NCBI GenBank assembly: GCA_947176545.1
Contig: CAMWRB010000044.1
Coordinates: 1-8,530, forward strand
Reading direction: 5' to 3'
Source of the DNA: an uncultured Porphyromonadaceae bacterium
GTDB lineage: Bacteria > Bacteroidota > Bacteroidia > Bacteroidales > Muribaculaceae
DNA length: 8,530 nucleotides
A program made the translations under genes and the position numbers. Numbering within the stretch: position 1 is the stretch's first letter; each line of letters begins with the position of its first letter. Positions 1-6,454 of the stretch are shown here, piece after piece. The notes under the pieces are model-generated. The model did not search any database, had not been told where the DNA came from, and worked only from the letters and a program-made list of their open reading frames with translations.

Positions 1-490
1 CGCCAACCTTGACAAGGGCGTTTACGAGGGAATGGTCCTCCGTCTCAAACAGTATTTGAGTCTCCTCTCCGGATTTACCGGGGCGGATATGGTAAACTCT
101 GCTATCTCCAATATGTGCGACTGTCGCACCATTTTCGTGCAGTTTAAGGAATGTCATGGTGGTACCCATTTTCTTAGGCGAACCGTTATCTTTTTTATCA
201 AGTGCATCCATGGCAGCATTCAATGCACGTATAAAGTCTGATGTGGAAAACATACCACCGGAAGTTCTATCCTTTTTTGAGATGATATTTCCCATGACTT
301 CACAGATGGTAGCGCTTGCAATTTCTCCACTGTCATGTCCGCCCATTCCGTCACAGAGTATGAATGTTCTGGCGTTATCGGTCAGCTTATCTGATGGCGG
401 GTAAATGCAATCTTCTTGATGCGGATTGCCCTTCTCATCTTTGCGTTGTCCAAATTCGCTTATACTATAAGCTTTAAGAATATATTTCAT
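1..490 (-). CDS. PP2C-family Ser/Thr protein phosphatase, C-terminus cut by window edge
   Basis: This gene is predicted to remove phosphate from Ser/Thr residues of proteins using a two-metal centre in the cytoplasm. The first 163 residues are visible. Motifs in order are HQED (residues 24-27, metal-binding Asp), LCDGMGGH (45-52, the hallmark DGMGG metal site), GTTMT (109-113), AHIGDSRVYHIR (125-136) and TEDHSLV (150-156). The later metal-binding Asp residues lie beyond base 1. There is no signal peptide or membrane segment, so it should be cytosolic. The start is the ATG at 490-488, 26 bases after the FHA gene stop, with no clear ribosome site, as is common in Bacteroidota. It is the natural antagonist of the kinase at 6455-7945 and shares the operon with the FHA phospho-reader. 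The family call is firm; the substrate is unknown. Confidence 0.93.
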   Translation of the reverse strand, partial: MKYILKAYSISEFGQRKDEKGNPHQEDCIYPPSDKLTDNARTFILCDGMGGHDSGEIASATICEVMGNIISKKDRTSGGMFSTSDFIRALNAAMDALDKKDNGSPKKMGTTMTFLKLHENGATVAHIGDSRVYHIRPGKSGEETQILFETEDHSLVNALVKVG

Positions 491-516
491 ATTGGTCAGA
501 GTGGTATATAAAGAGT

Positions 517-1122
517 TTATTTAAGAGTTTCTTCCGGATCCTGCAGTTTAAAAATCAGTTCAACACCCGGAAGTTGAATAGTGTCGCCATCCTTCAGAAT
601 AATGTTGTCTCCGTAATACAGGATGTCATTTACGACTTTGGTCTTGTTAGTATGCTCTTTATATAGGGATATATAATGTACAAATCCTTTGCCGGAAATT
701 CTTTTAACCTCAATCAGAATATGTTCCCTGCTCATTCGACGGTCAGAGCCTGTGTTAATCTTGATATCAGCACCGGAATTTGACGCCGTACGGCCTATTA
801 TATTTCGTCCAGGTTTCAGTTGAAAAGACTCACGTGTGCCCTTAATATGTAAACGGCCTAAAATCAGAATTTCAGTTCGTTCATTTCTCGCCGATTCATT
901 TTGAAAAACGGTACGTTCTTCCTGATTGAATCCACTCTTGCCGTTGTAGTCTGTTCCCGGGTCATTGAACTCCGAGGCCGGAACAACTTTTTTATACTGC
1001 ATGAATGGATATGTCTGTTTACATATAGGACATGTAACATTTTTGTATTGTAGTCCGGGCTGTTCCAATACTGATAGAACAGCACCATCAAAGGGACACT
1101 TTATATGAATGATATTAGCCAT
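517..1122 (-). CDS. FHA-domain protein with an N-terminal zinc-ribbon-like segment
   Basis: This is a 201-residue predicted phosphothreonine reader. The N-terminus (1-40) looks like a zinc ribbon but is incomplete in the usual sense: C9 is followed by P-F-D rather than a second Cys, while C31 and C34 form a normal CPIC knuckle; H6 could be the fourth ligand (HxxC...CxxC). A polar linker (about 48-83) leads to an FHA domain at about 86-193. Its hallmarks are NIIGR (107-111), SREH (131-134), the NKT turn at 159-161 and DGDTIQL (178-184). The phosphopeptide-contacting Arg111, Ser131 and Arg132 and the fold residue His134 are all present. There is no signal peptide or membrane helix, so it is predicted cytosolic. 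It lies 14 bases after the caspase gene and 26 bases before the PP2C gene. It could dock onto autophosphorylated kinase or the cytosolic tail of a partner; the true ligand is unknown. Confidence 0.9.
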   Translation of the reverse strand: MANIIHIKCPFDGAVLSVLEQPGLQYKNVTCPICKQTYPFMQYKKVVPASEFNDPGTDYNGKSGFNQEERTVFQNESARNERTEILILGRLHIKGTRESFQLKPGRNIIGRTASNSGADIKINTGSDRRMSREHILIEVKRISGKGFVHYISLYKEHTNKTKVVNDILYYGDNIILKDGDTIQLPGVELIFKLQDPEETLK

Positions 1123-1136
1123 TTCTTATAATTAAT

Positions 1137-1877
1137 TTACCATTTTAATACGGGCATATTATCTTTGAACTTACCCCACATGACAGGATGTTGCCGCTTA
1201 TTCGAGATTGTTGCCACACCTTGACTGACAAACTTATACAGTTCTTTTGCGGTAATTACCCTGTCGTGATTTTCATCCGCATTTCCTCTCAAGGCTTTCT
1301 GCAAGAATGTCGTGAAATATCCATTTTTCATATCACTTCTCTCAATAGAGTATTCATCTGTGCGCGATGATAAAAACAACATGACATTGGAAGCTTTATT
1401 CAAACTGTTAATACCATTATCTGAGTTCTGAATCCGTATTCCTCCCGAATGACATGCGTCTATCAACATCATCTTATTCTGACAAACGCTATTTTTCATG
1501 GCGTCACGAATCATATCGTAGTTGATATTACCATCGTATGCGCAAAAGCCCCCTATATATCCATGTCCGCTGAAGAAAAATACCACGATATCGTCTTTGT
1601 CCGCTTTTGAGAATAAATTCCTGATACTTCTCAGAATATTTTCTTTTTTTGCTTGGGAATCAAGTAAAAGAGTATATTCTGTATTACCATTGATTGAATA
1701 TATGGCAGCTATCGTCTTTGCATCATTTACAGTCAGTCTGAGGTTATTGACAGGACTGATGAATCCCGAATAATCACCTATTCCTACGGAAACCAAATAT
1801 ATTTTTGATTGTAATAATTGGTTTCCGCAGATGATGAGAGTCAGCAAAACGATAAGTCTTAACGAATTATTCTTCAT
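1137..1877 (-). CDS. secreted caspase-family (C14) cysteine protease with an EF-hand loop
   Basis: This is a 246-residue caspase-fold peptidase. A hydrophobic N-terminus (about 6-24) reads as a signal peptide, so the enzyme should act in the periplasm or at the envelope; a LIIC stretch at 14-17 is a poor lipobox. The domain begins at YLVSVGIGDY (27-36). The catalytic dyad is visible: His105 in FFSGHGY and Cys142 in LIDACHSGG. Near the C-terminus, D201-E-N-H-D-R-V-I-T-A-K-E212 fits the 12-residue EF-hand loop (acidic or polar ligands at 1, 3, 5, 9 and 12), and QHPVMWG (229-235) matches the usual end of bacterial caspase domains. Many metacaspases are Ca-activated, so a built-in Ca site is plausible, but that is inference. 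It starts at the ATG 17 bases after the EF-hand membrane protein and precedes the FHA gene. Substrates are unknown; co-encoded envelope proteins are candidates. Confidence 0.92.
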   Translation of the reverse strand: MKNNSLRLIVLLTLIICGNQLLQSKIYLVSVGIGDYSGFISPVNNLRLTVNDAKTIAAIYSINGNTEYTLLLDSQAKKENILRSIRNLFSKADKDDIVVFFFSGHGYIGGFCAYDGNINYDMIRDAMKNSVCQNKMMLIDACHSGGIRIQNSDNGINSLNKASNVMLFLSSRTDEYSIERSDMKNGYFTTFLQKALRGNADENHDRVITAKELYKFVSQGVATISNKRQHPVMWGKFKDNMPVLKW

Positions 1878-1894
1878 AATCTATAATGAAATTC

Positions 1895-2986
1895 TCAGCT
1901 ATTTGATATCAAGTCATCGAATTCATCGGGATGCGGAGAAAAATTATTAAAATCTCCCATATCAGTCATCGGATTTGGGTTGCAATCTGTCATGTCCGGA
2001 CATAAATTATTGATGTCATTATGAGCCATAGAATCATCCGGTTCTCCATTTCCTGCTCTCATTGATAGAAAATCATCAGATAAGCCAACCAGGTCGTCCA
2101 CAGACATATGCTCGTCATGAATCGGGGTTATTTCTTCGGTATCGATGACACCATTATTATCGACATCGACAGCCATATAATCAAACTGCCGGTCGTTGTC
2201 AATATCAACTAATATTACTTCCTGGCCATCAATTGTCATTTTTCCTATTGGAGCGTTAGCATCATTATCAAATGAAACACCAAGTATCTCGATGTTTTGG
2301 TCGAATGAACCGGCGGTTCCATCTACCGAATGAGCTAAATAGGGTTCATCATCACTTTCTGGCATGACTGATGCTGCAATTTGCTGGTCCAGTTCATGTT
2401 CAATTTGCTCATCTGAGATTATCGGTTGATGTATGTCTGTGTTGTGAATGGTATTATCGCTTATGTGATTGCCGACAACGCTGTTTGTATTATCGATATG
2501 GTTCCAACTGAAATGACTTCCGAACTCCGCTTTTTCAGCGGCAGACATTTGATTCCATTCAGTCATGGAGTATGTACCGTAAATCTGTCCGCGCCATTCA
2601 AAGGCTCCTCCGGGTCCTACTTCTGCTCTCGCTGTCGCAAAAGCCTCATCAAATGTCATATTGTCATTAACTGACGTGGCAATATCTATTTCACCATCAA
2701 CCCATTCCGGATGGGTGAGATTGTCCTTTCCATGACTTCCTATACCCCCGGGCTTATTCTCAGCCATACTCATTAAGAATGACGAGACTCCGCCAATTAG
2801 GACACCCGCACCGACACTGGCAATGATTCTGCCGGTATTTTTGTGTTTCATTTCCTTGGGTTGCTCTGGCATAACCGTTGACTCCGTGTGGGACATGATA
2901 TTACCATCAGCATCAGGATTTTGTGAATATGTTCGCTCGTTATTTTCGTAAACGGTATCCTCGTTATCAATATGAATTGTACTCAT
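1895..2986 (-). CDS. membrane-anchored acidic protein with paired EF-hand-like loops
   Basis: This is a 363-residue protein of unknown function. An acidic, polar N-terminus (1-46) is followed by a basic patch (KHKNTGR, 47-53) and one Gly-rich hydrophobic segment (about 54-74). By the positive-inside rule the long C-terminal part faces the periplasm. Residues 110-160 form a compact block rich in Gly, Trp and Tyr (GPGGAFEWRGQIYGTY at 124-139, then AAEKAEFGSHF) that looks like a small conserved domain. A low-complexity Asn/His/Ile stretch follows (about 162-200). Residues 255-300 hold tandem Ca-type loops: DIDNDRQFD (261-269), degenerate at its last position, and D274-VDNNGVIDTE-E285, which fits the EF-hand pattern fully. 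The tail is acidic and disordered. It is a distant paralogue of the 4508-5242 product. The start is the ATG at 2986, 44 bases after the small helical protein gene. No enzymatic motif is visible. Confidence 0.85.
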   Translation of the reverse strand: MSTIHIDNEDTVYENNERTYSQNPDADGNIMSHTESTVMPEQPKEMKHKNTGRIIASVGAGVLIGGVSSFLMSMAENKPGGIGSHGKDNLTHPEWVDGEIDIATSVNDNMTFDEAFATARAEVGPGGAFEWRGQIYGTYSMTEWNQMSAAEKAEFGSHFSWNHIDNTNSVVGNHISDNTIHNTDIHQPIISDEQIEHELDQQIAASVMPESDDEPYLAHSVDGTAGSFDQNIEILGVSFDNDANAPIGKMTIDGQEVILVDIDNDRQFDYMAVDVDNNGVIDTEEITPIHDEHMSVDDLVGLSDDFLSMRAGNGEPDDSMAHNDINNLCPDMTDCNPNPMTDMGDFNNFSPHPDEFDDLISNS

Positions 2987-3030
2987 GTTATGTCTATATT
3001 GTTTTAAATCTGCTTTAAGCCTTTTAATAA

Positions 3031-3441
3031 TTATTTCTTGGTAGAATGACCCTTTTCAGGTTTTGACGGCTTGTTGGCATTGACAAGGTTATTGTATTGA
3101 TTGATTAGACCCGGAGATACAACCGCCGGGGTAAGTGCTTTGATTTCAAGATTAATATCTACAAGTCTGGACCTCAGTGCGAGACATATCGAATCCTGAC
3201 GGTCGTTTATTGTCTCAAGAGTTTCCTCGTTTACGCCTGCTACCTGTTTGTTCCTCTTTGTATCTTCAATCTTTATCTGATTCATTATCTGCTCTTTCTC
3301 CTTTTTCAGTTTGTTAAGCTTTAATGAGTTTGTTGAAGAATCATTATAAGATTTGTCAGTAACAGGTTCCTCAGCAAATACATTAGCATATCCGGCTGAT
3401 AACATCAGCAGTATAAGAGGAAAAAATATAAATCTCTTCAT
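3031..3441 (-). CDS. small secreted helical (coiled-coil) protein
   Basis: This is a 136-residue protein from the ATG at 3441-3439, which lies 2 bases after the LRR gene stop. An upstream TTG at 3447 would add only two residues and overlap that stop, so I prefer the ATG. Residues 1-23 are a clear signal peptide (MKR, hydrophobic core, cleavage likely after VFA). A Ser/Asn-rich linker leads to two charged, heptad-like helices (about 40-63 and 71-103), consistent with a short coiled-coil hairpin. The C-terminus is a Lys/Pro/Ser-rich tail ending in HSTKK. I recognise no family. Its place between the LRR protein and the EF-hand protein suggests it works in the periplasm with them, perhaps as an assembly or scaffold subunit; that is inference from position only. 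Confidence 0.8.
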   Translation of the reverse strand: MKRFIFFPLILLMLSAGYANVFAEEPVTDKSYNDSSTNSLKLNKLKKEKEQIMNQIKIEDTKRNKQVAGVNEETLETINDRQDSICLALRSRLVDINLEIKALTPAVVSPGLINQYNNLVNANKPSKPEKGHSTKK

Positions 3442-3443
3442 AA

Positions 3444-4496
3444 TCAATATTTGTCAAAATTTTTAACGCCCTTGATATTTTTCTTCGTGGGTATTTCTTT
3501 ATCCCTGATTTCGAATGGTACTCCGCCAATCTTATCTGAATATTGTCCGGCTTCCTTGGGAAGCATTTTAATATATTTTGGTTTTGATTGGTTCTCCACG
3601 ATTATTTCAGTCTTAGGATTACATAACTGGAATAAAAAGAAACCATCTTTTCCTTTATAAGCTGTTACCACGGGTTTGACAGGTTTCGTGATTACGGTTC
3701 CAAGACTTTTCATTCTTGATGTTTCTCTGAAAGAGACGGCCTTTAGACTGGCCGGGAATACAAGCTTCCTTGTAGCGACGCAATCAATTAACGCACCGGG
3801 TAATATAGTTTCCGTACCGTCTTTGATTATCACATCAGAATCGTAATGACGTGGGCAAGCATACATTACTTTACCATCTTTACTGTAAAGAATTCCTTCG
3901 TACGAAGAAAATTTGTTGTTATTTGAATCTACTGAAATCCTTTCGAGTGACTTTAGCTTTTTCAATCCCTGAATTTTTTCTACCTTAGCCGGAATTGATA
4001 TTTCTTTCAGATGATTGCTCCAACGGAACATTGTAAAGTCAATGCTTTCCCAGTCACTCCCTATTGAAACGGATGAGATTGAGGTGCATTTGAAGAAAAT
4101 TCCCTGACCCAGTTTGACGACATTTCCCGGAAATACAATCCTTTTCAAGGAAGAACAATCTTCAAATGCAAAATCTCCAATGGTTTCTATACCCGATGGA
4201 ATGATTATTCCCTCAAGATTCTTGGCATTAGCAAAAGCTTTCTGACCGATAGCCGTAATATTGTAGACTACATTATTATATCTGACTTTGGGAGGGATTT
4301 CAACTGTTCCTTTCAAATCTCTATTCTGTGCGCTACCTGTACTTGCGTTATATGTAACACATGCAGTCCTTTTCGATTTGTTTGTAATATCGAAATATAG
4401 CTTCTGCCCGTCAAGCGTTACAGAGAAGTCATATGCGTATAAGCCCAAAGAACAAATGATGGCAAGTGCAACAAGTATATATCTGGTATGTTTCAT
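3444..4496 (-). CDS. secreted BspA-type leucine-rich repeat protein (LRR_5)
   Basis: This is a 350-residue exported protein. The signal peptide spans about 1-21 (MKHTR, hydrophobic core, cleavage near LYA). The mature start YDFSVTLDGQKLYFDI resembles the opening of other Bacteroidota BspA-like proteins. From about residue 75 there are BspA-type repeats with the pattern I..IG..AF..C..L..I..P, for example ITAIGQKAFANAKNL (80-94) and IETIGDFAFEDCSSL (103-117). A further block around 197-240 carries the typical YEGILYSKDGKV motif followed by ILPGALIDC. The repeats are irregular and few, and the last 90 residues are repeat-free and basic. BspA-type repeats mediate protein-protein binding and surface adhesion in characterised cases; no Por C-terminal sorting domain is evident, so periplasmic retention is possible. 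It lies 11 bases after the EF-hand gene upstream and 2 bases before the next start. Confidence 0.88.
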   Translation of the reverse strand: MKHTRYILVALAIICSLGLYAYDFSVTLDGQKLYFDITNKSKRTACVTYNASTGSAQNRDLKGTVEIPPKVRYNNVVYNITAIGQKAFANAKNLEGIIIPSGIETIGDFAFEDCSSLKRIVFPGNVVKLGQGIFFKCTSISSVSIGSDWESIDFTMFRWSNHLKEISIPAKVEKIQGLKKLKSLERISVDSNNNKFSSYEGILYSKDGKVMYACPRHYDSDVIIKDGTETILPGALIDCVATRKLVFPASLKAVSFRETSRMKSLGTVITKPVKPVVTAYKGKDGFFLFQLCNPKTEIIVENQSKPKYIKMLPKEAGQYSDKIGGVPFEIRDKEIPTKKNIKGVKNFDKY

Positions 4497-4507
4497 TTTA
4501 TATTAAA

Positions 4508-5242
4508 TTATGCCATGAATGAATCAATATCAGCATCGTTTACATAATCCGGCAGTTCATTGGGATATGAAGGAAATTGAGATTCAGATAAGTTGGAATC
4601 GTTATAAAGCATTCCGGAATCCGGCAAATATATATCCTGTTCTTCCGGAGTTTCCTGGGCCATATAGGGGTCGAATCCTACAGCTTCCTGAAATGGTTTC
4701 ATCTCAATATGGGCGTCTTCAATATTACATATTTCCGACTCTTCAATTATTCCGTCAAAATTGGCATCATAAGTCATATAGTCGGCTGTACCATCTTGAT
4801 TGACGTCAAACACTCTTATTTCATCCCCGGCGACAATTACGTCTGCATAATCCATTGTGTTGCCATCTGCGAGTGTTACTCTTTGGTAATCCACGACTTC
4901 GACTTCTCCACCCGGATAACCGGGAATTATTAGTTCTTCGCTTAAAGGTGCTCCCGGTTCTACAACCCCTATAGGCTCTACCGTAAGTGTAGGATTGGGG
5001 TCTGCAGCTTCTTCATCGGGCAAAATGGTTTCAGAATATAAATGTGAGTCGTTAGAGGAATGTGTTTGAGGCTTTGCTTTAATAGTACCGGCTCCAATAT
5101 TTTCATCGAAAGAGGGCTCACGCACGTTGTCTGCATCAGCGCTTTCCGGAAACACCATGGCAGCGGTAGCTCCGAGTACTGCACCTCCCGCTCCGGCAAA
5201 CCCGGTGCTAATATTTTTCTTATGTTTATTCTCCTTTTCCAT
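4508..5242 (-). CDS. membrane-anchored acidic protein with paired EF-hand-like loops, first gene of the seven-gene run
   Basis: This is a 244-residue protein of unknown function. A short Lys-rich N-terminus (1-9) precedes a Gly/Ala-rich hydrophobic segment (about 12-31, with GxxxG spacing), then an Ala/Asp stretch (SADADN, 34-39) that could be a signal-peptidase site. Either way the rest should be periplasmic. The middle is Pro/Glu-rich and probably disordered. Residues 140-190 hold two Ca-type loops: DVNQDGTAD (146-154) and D159-ANFDGIIEES-E170, the second matching the EF-hand pattern at 1, 3, 5, 6, 8, 9 and 12. The acidic C-terminus ends DYVNDADIDSFMA (232-244). The loop block aligns with the one in the 1895-2986 product (both contain DYM between the loops and a His after the second), so the two are paralogues. 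It starts at the ATG at 5242, 29 bases from the promoter -7 box. No catalytic motif is seen. Confidence 0.85.
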   Translation of the reverse strand: MEKENKHKKNISTGFAGAGGAVLGATAAMVFPESADADNVREPSFDENIGAGTIKAKPQTHSSNDSHLYSETILPDEEAADPNPTLTVEPIGVVEPGAPLSEELIIPGYPGGEVEVVDYQRVTLADGNTMDYADVIVAGDEIRVFDVNQDGTADYMTYDANFDGIIEESEICNIEDAHIEMKPFQEAVGFDPYMAQETPEEQDIYLPDSGMLYNDSNLSESQFPSYPNELPDYVNDADIDSFMA

Positions 5243-5254
5243 AACAGTTAAGTT

Positions 5255-5264
5255 TTGATATCAA
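5255..5264. promoter_or_regulatory. palindrome TTGATATCAA near the predicted transcription start
   Basis: This is a perfect 10-base palindrome located 7 bases downstream of the predicted -7 box, so it would cover or adjoin the transcription start. That position would suit an operator. The same 10-mer also occurs at 1903-1912 and 7470-7479, but both of those lie inside coding sequence. No repressor gene is visible in the window, so a regulatory role is only a possibility. Confidence 0.25.
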
Positions 5265-5271
5265 GTTTTAA

Positions 5272-5303
5272 CAAAAATACTACTGTGGAACTGTTATGGG
5301 AAA
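5272..5303 (-). promoter_or_regulatory. Bacteroidota-type promoter (-7 and weak -33) for the 5242-to-1 operon
   Basis: On the minus strand TATTTTTG (5279-5272) matches the Bacteroidota -7 consensus TAnnTTTG at every fixed position. TTTC at 5303-5300 sits 20 bases upstream and matches three of four bases of the -33 element TTTG. The -7 box ends 29 bases before the ATG at 5242, giving a short leader. This is the only full match I noticed in the two large gaps. Confidence is limited because the element is AT-rich and could occur by chance. Confidence 0.5.
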
Positions 5304-5499
5304 TTTTAAAATGCATTCTGTATGAAATATACGGATTATTACATCAAATGGTAAAATCGGATAATTCATCTAATGCAACAATTCTTATATGAGACTAAAC
5401 GCCACATATTTGAAATAACTATTCACCGGTATTACTTAAAATTTAGGGAGGCTGTGCAAACAGATAACCGTTATTAATTTTTAGTAAATCTACTCTGTA

Positions 5500-6333
5500 T
5501 TAGTCAGCGAGACGGATAGTCACAGCGCGGTCCAGAGGAGCAGCCCTAGCACCGAAGTCAGTGAGGTTGTTGGCATCAGTCTTCAATATAAGCTGTTCAG
5601 GATTGACTCCACATGCAATAAGGTAGTTCTTCACCGTGTTTACACGGTTTTCACGAAGAGCAGAATTGAATTCATCAGTACCGGTGTAGTTGTCTTGATA
5701 ACCTGTGAGGACATACTTCTTGCCGGATTCCTGCATAATAGCGGCGACACTCTTCAGGAGAGTCTTGTTAAGCGGCGTAAGCCTGTAATCCTCATGGAAA
5801 AAGTAAACAGTAAAGAGACCCTCGCAATCGTAAACCTTGTTCACAGTTGAGGGACGACGGAGACAAGCGTCGAGCTGCTGACGGAGGTTAGCGATTTGGT
5901 TCTCAGCATTGTTTAGCTTAGCTAATAGTGCTTCCACCTCGTTGTCTGTATATGTTCTTACAGGCTGTGTGACATTAACTCGCACAGACAATTTGCCCGA
6001 TTTGATTGTAAACCAATCGTAGCGGGGTGAATCTGAGTTGTTCGCTTCATATATTATTGTAATGGATTTTCTGCCGGATTCAGTTACAGTAATCCAGTAA
6101 GGTAAATCTTCCGTAATAGGTGCGGACTGATTGGTGTATATGGAAAGGGTACGCTCTCCACCGGTACTGTATAGCGTAAGATTCAGTTCCTTGGACTCAC
6201 CTTCGACTGTGAATGTAGGCTTTACAGGTGGTCTTGAGCCTCCTCCTTTGTGACTATGATTAAGATTTTTTTGACAGAAAGCCATTTCCGATAATGTAAT
6301 CATTGAGATTACCAACAGAATACGATATAACAT
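5500..6333 (-). CDS. secreted BACON / coiled-coil / OmpA-C domain protein
   Basis: This is a 277-residue envelope protein. Residues 1-20 form a signal peptide (cleavage likely near MAFC-Q; Cys20 is not in a good lipobox because Phe precedes it). A His/Gly/Pro-rich linker (25-38) leads to a BACON-like beta-sandwich (about 40-123) with the typical LPYWITVTESG segment, R104 in SPRYDWFTI and the ending VRVNVTQP. Residues 128-160 are a probable coiled coil. From about 172 to 277 it has an OmpA C-terminal fold, with VLTGYQDNYTGTDEFN (208-223) and the helix ALRENRVNTVKNYL (225-238), the region that contacts peptidoglycan diaminopimelate in the family. It would thus tether a BACON sensor or adhesion domain to the cell wall; there is no beta-barrel. 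It lies 121 bases after the kinase gene. Base and codon use of the OmpA part differ from the BACON part. Confidence 0.9.
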   Translation of the reverse strand: MLYRILLVISMITLSEMAFCQKNLNHSHKGGGSRPPVKPTFTVEGESKELNLTLYSTGGERTLSIYTNQSAPITEDLPYWITVTESGRKSITIIYEANNSDSPRYDWFTIKSGKLSVRVNVTQPVRTYTDNEVEALLAKLNNAENQIANLRQQLDACLRRPSTVNKVYDCEGLFTVYFFHEDYRLTPLNKTLLKSVAAIMQESGKKYVLTGYQDNYTGTDEFNSALRENRVNTVKNYLIACGVNPEQLILKTDANNLTDFGARAAPLDRAVTIRLAD

Positions 6334-6454
6334 TTATTTTAAATTTAAAAAGTAAATGACTGATAAATATTTTATAGTTATTGATATTTGTCCATCCTAT
6401 ACCTGAACATCAGATATGAATGTAAGTGTAACTACATAAAAGAGAGTAAGATTC
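6334..6454. other. 121-base AT-rich gap between kinase and OmpA genes
   Basis: The gap is strongly AT-rich with no open frame. No full TAnnTTTG box was seen; TACTTTTT occurs close to the OmpA start but would leave almost no leader. No stem-loop terminator is obvious. The OmpA gene is probably transcribed together with the kinase, but a weak internal promoter cannot be excluded. Confidence 0.5.

Larger units (their letters stand above)
5243..5499. other. 257-base intergenic region with a promoter candidate
   Basis: This is the largest non-coding gap in the window. It separates the OmpA/BACON gene from the seven-gene run. It is AT-rich and has no credible open frame on either strand. On the minus strand near the 5242 start there is a Bacteroidota-type promoter candidate and a palindrome (listed separately). 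A short palindrome, ATAACCGTTAT, lies at 5464-5474 just after the OmpA gene. I found no convincing stem-loop plus U-run terminator, so read-through from the upstream genes remains possible. Confidence 0.7.

Noticed and set aside
32..404. Open frames on the plus strand over the left end
   Set aside because: The minus strand here has a clear PP2C reading with all expected motifs; the plus-strand frames have no recognisable features.
864..1091. Second minus-strand open frame inside the FHA gene
   Set aside because: It overlaps the FHA gene out of frame, and its predicted protein has no recognisable motif.
3442..3447. TTG start for the small coiled-coil protein
   Set aside because: The in-frame ATG two codons later gives a better signal-peptide start and avoids overlap with the preceding stop.
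1137..5242. A gasdermin-type caspase and pore system
   Set aside because: The Gly-rich membrane proteins next to the caspase show no gasdermin-like length or sequence, and the caspase is exported rather than cytosolic.
5464..5474. Palindrome ATAACCGTTAT after the OmpA gene, considered as a terminator
   Set aside because: Arms of five bases with one central base cannot form a useful hairpin, and the A/T-rich run after it on the other side is not a U-tract at the right place. It is too short to claim as an operator.
6334..6360. Weak -7-like box TACTTTTT ahead of the OmpA gene
   Set aside because: It misses the conserved final G, has no -33 partner I could see, and would leave a leader of only a few bases.
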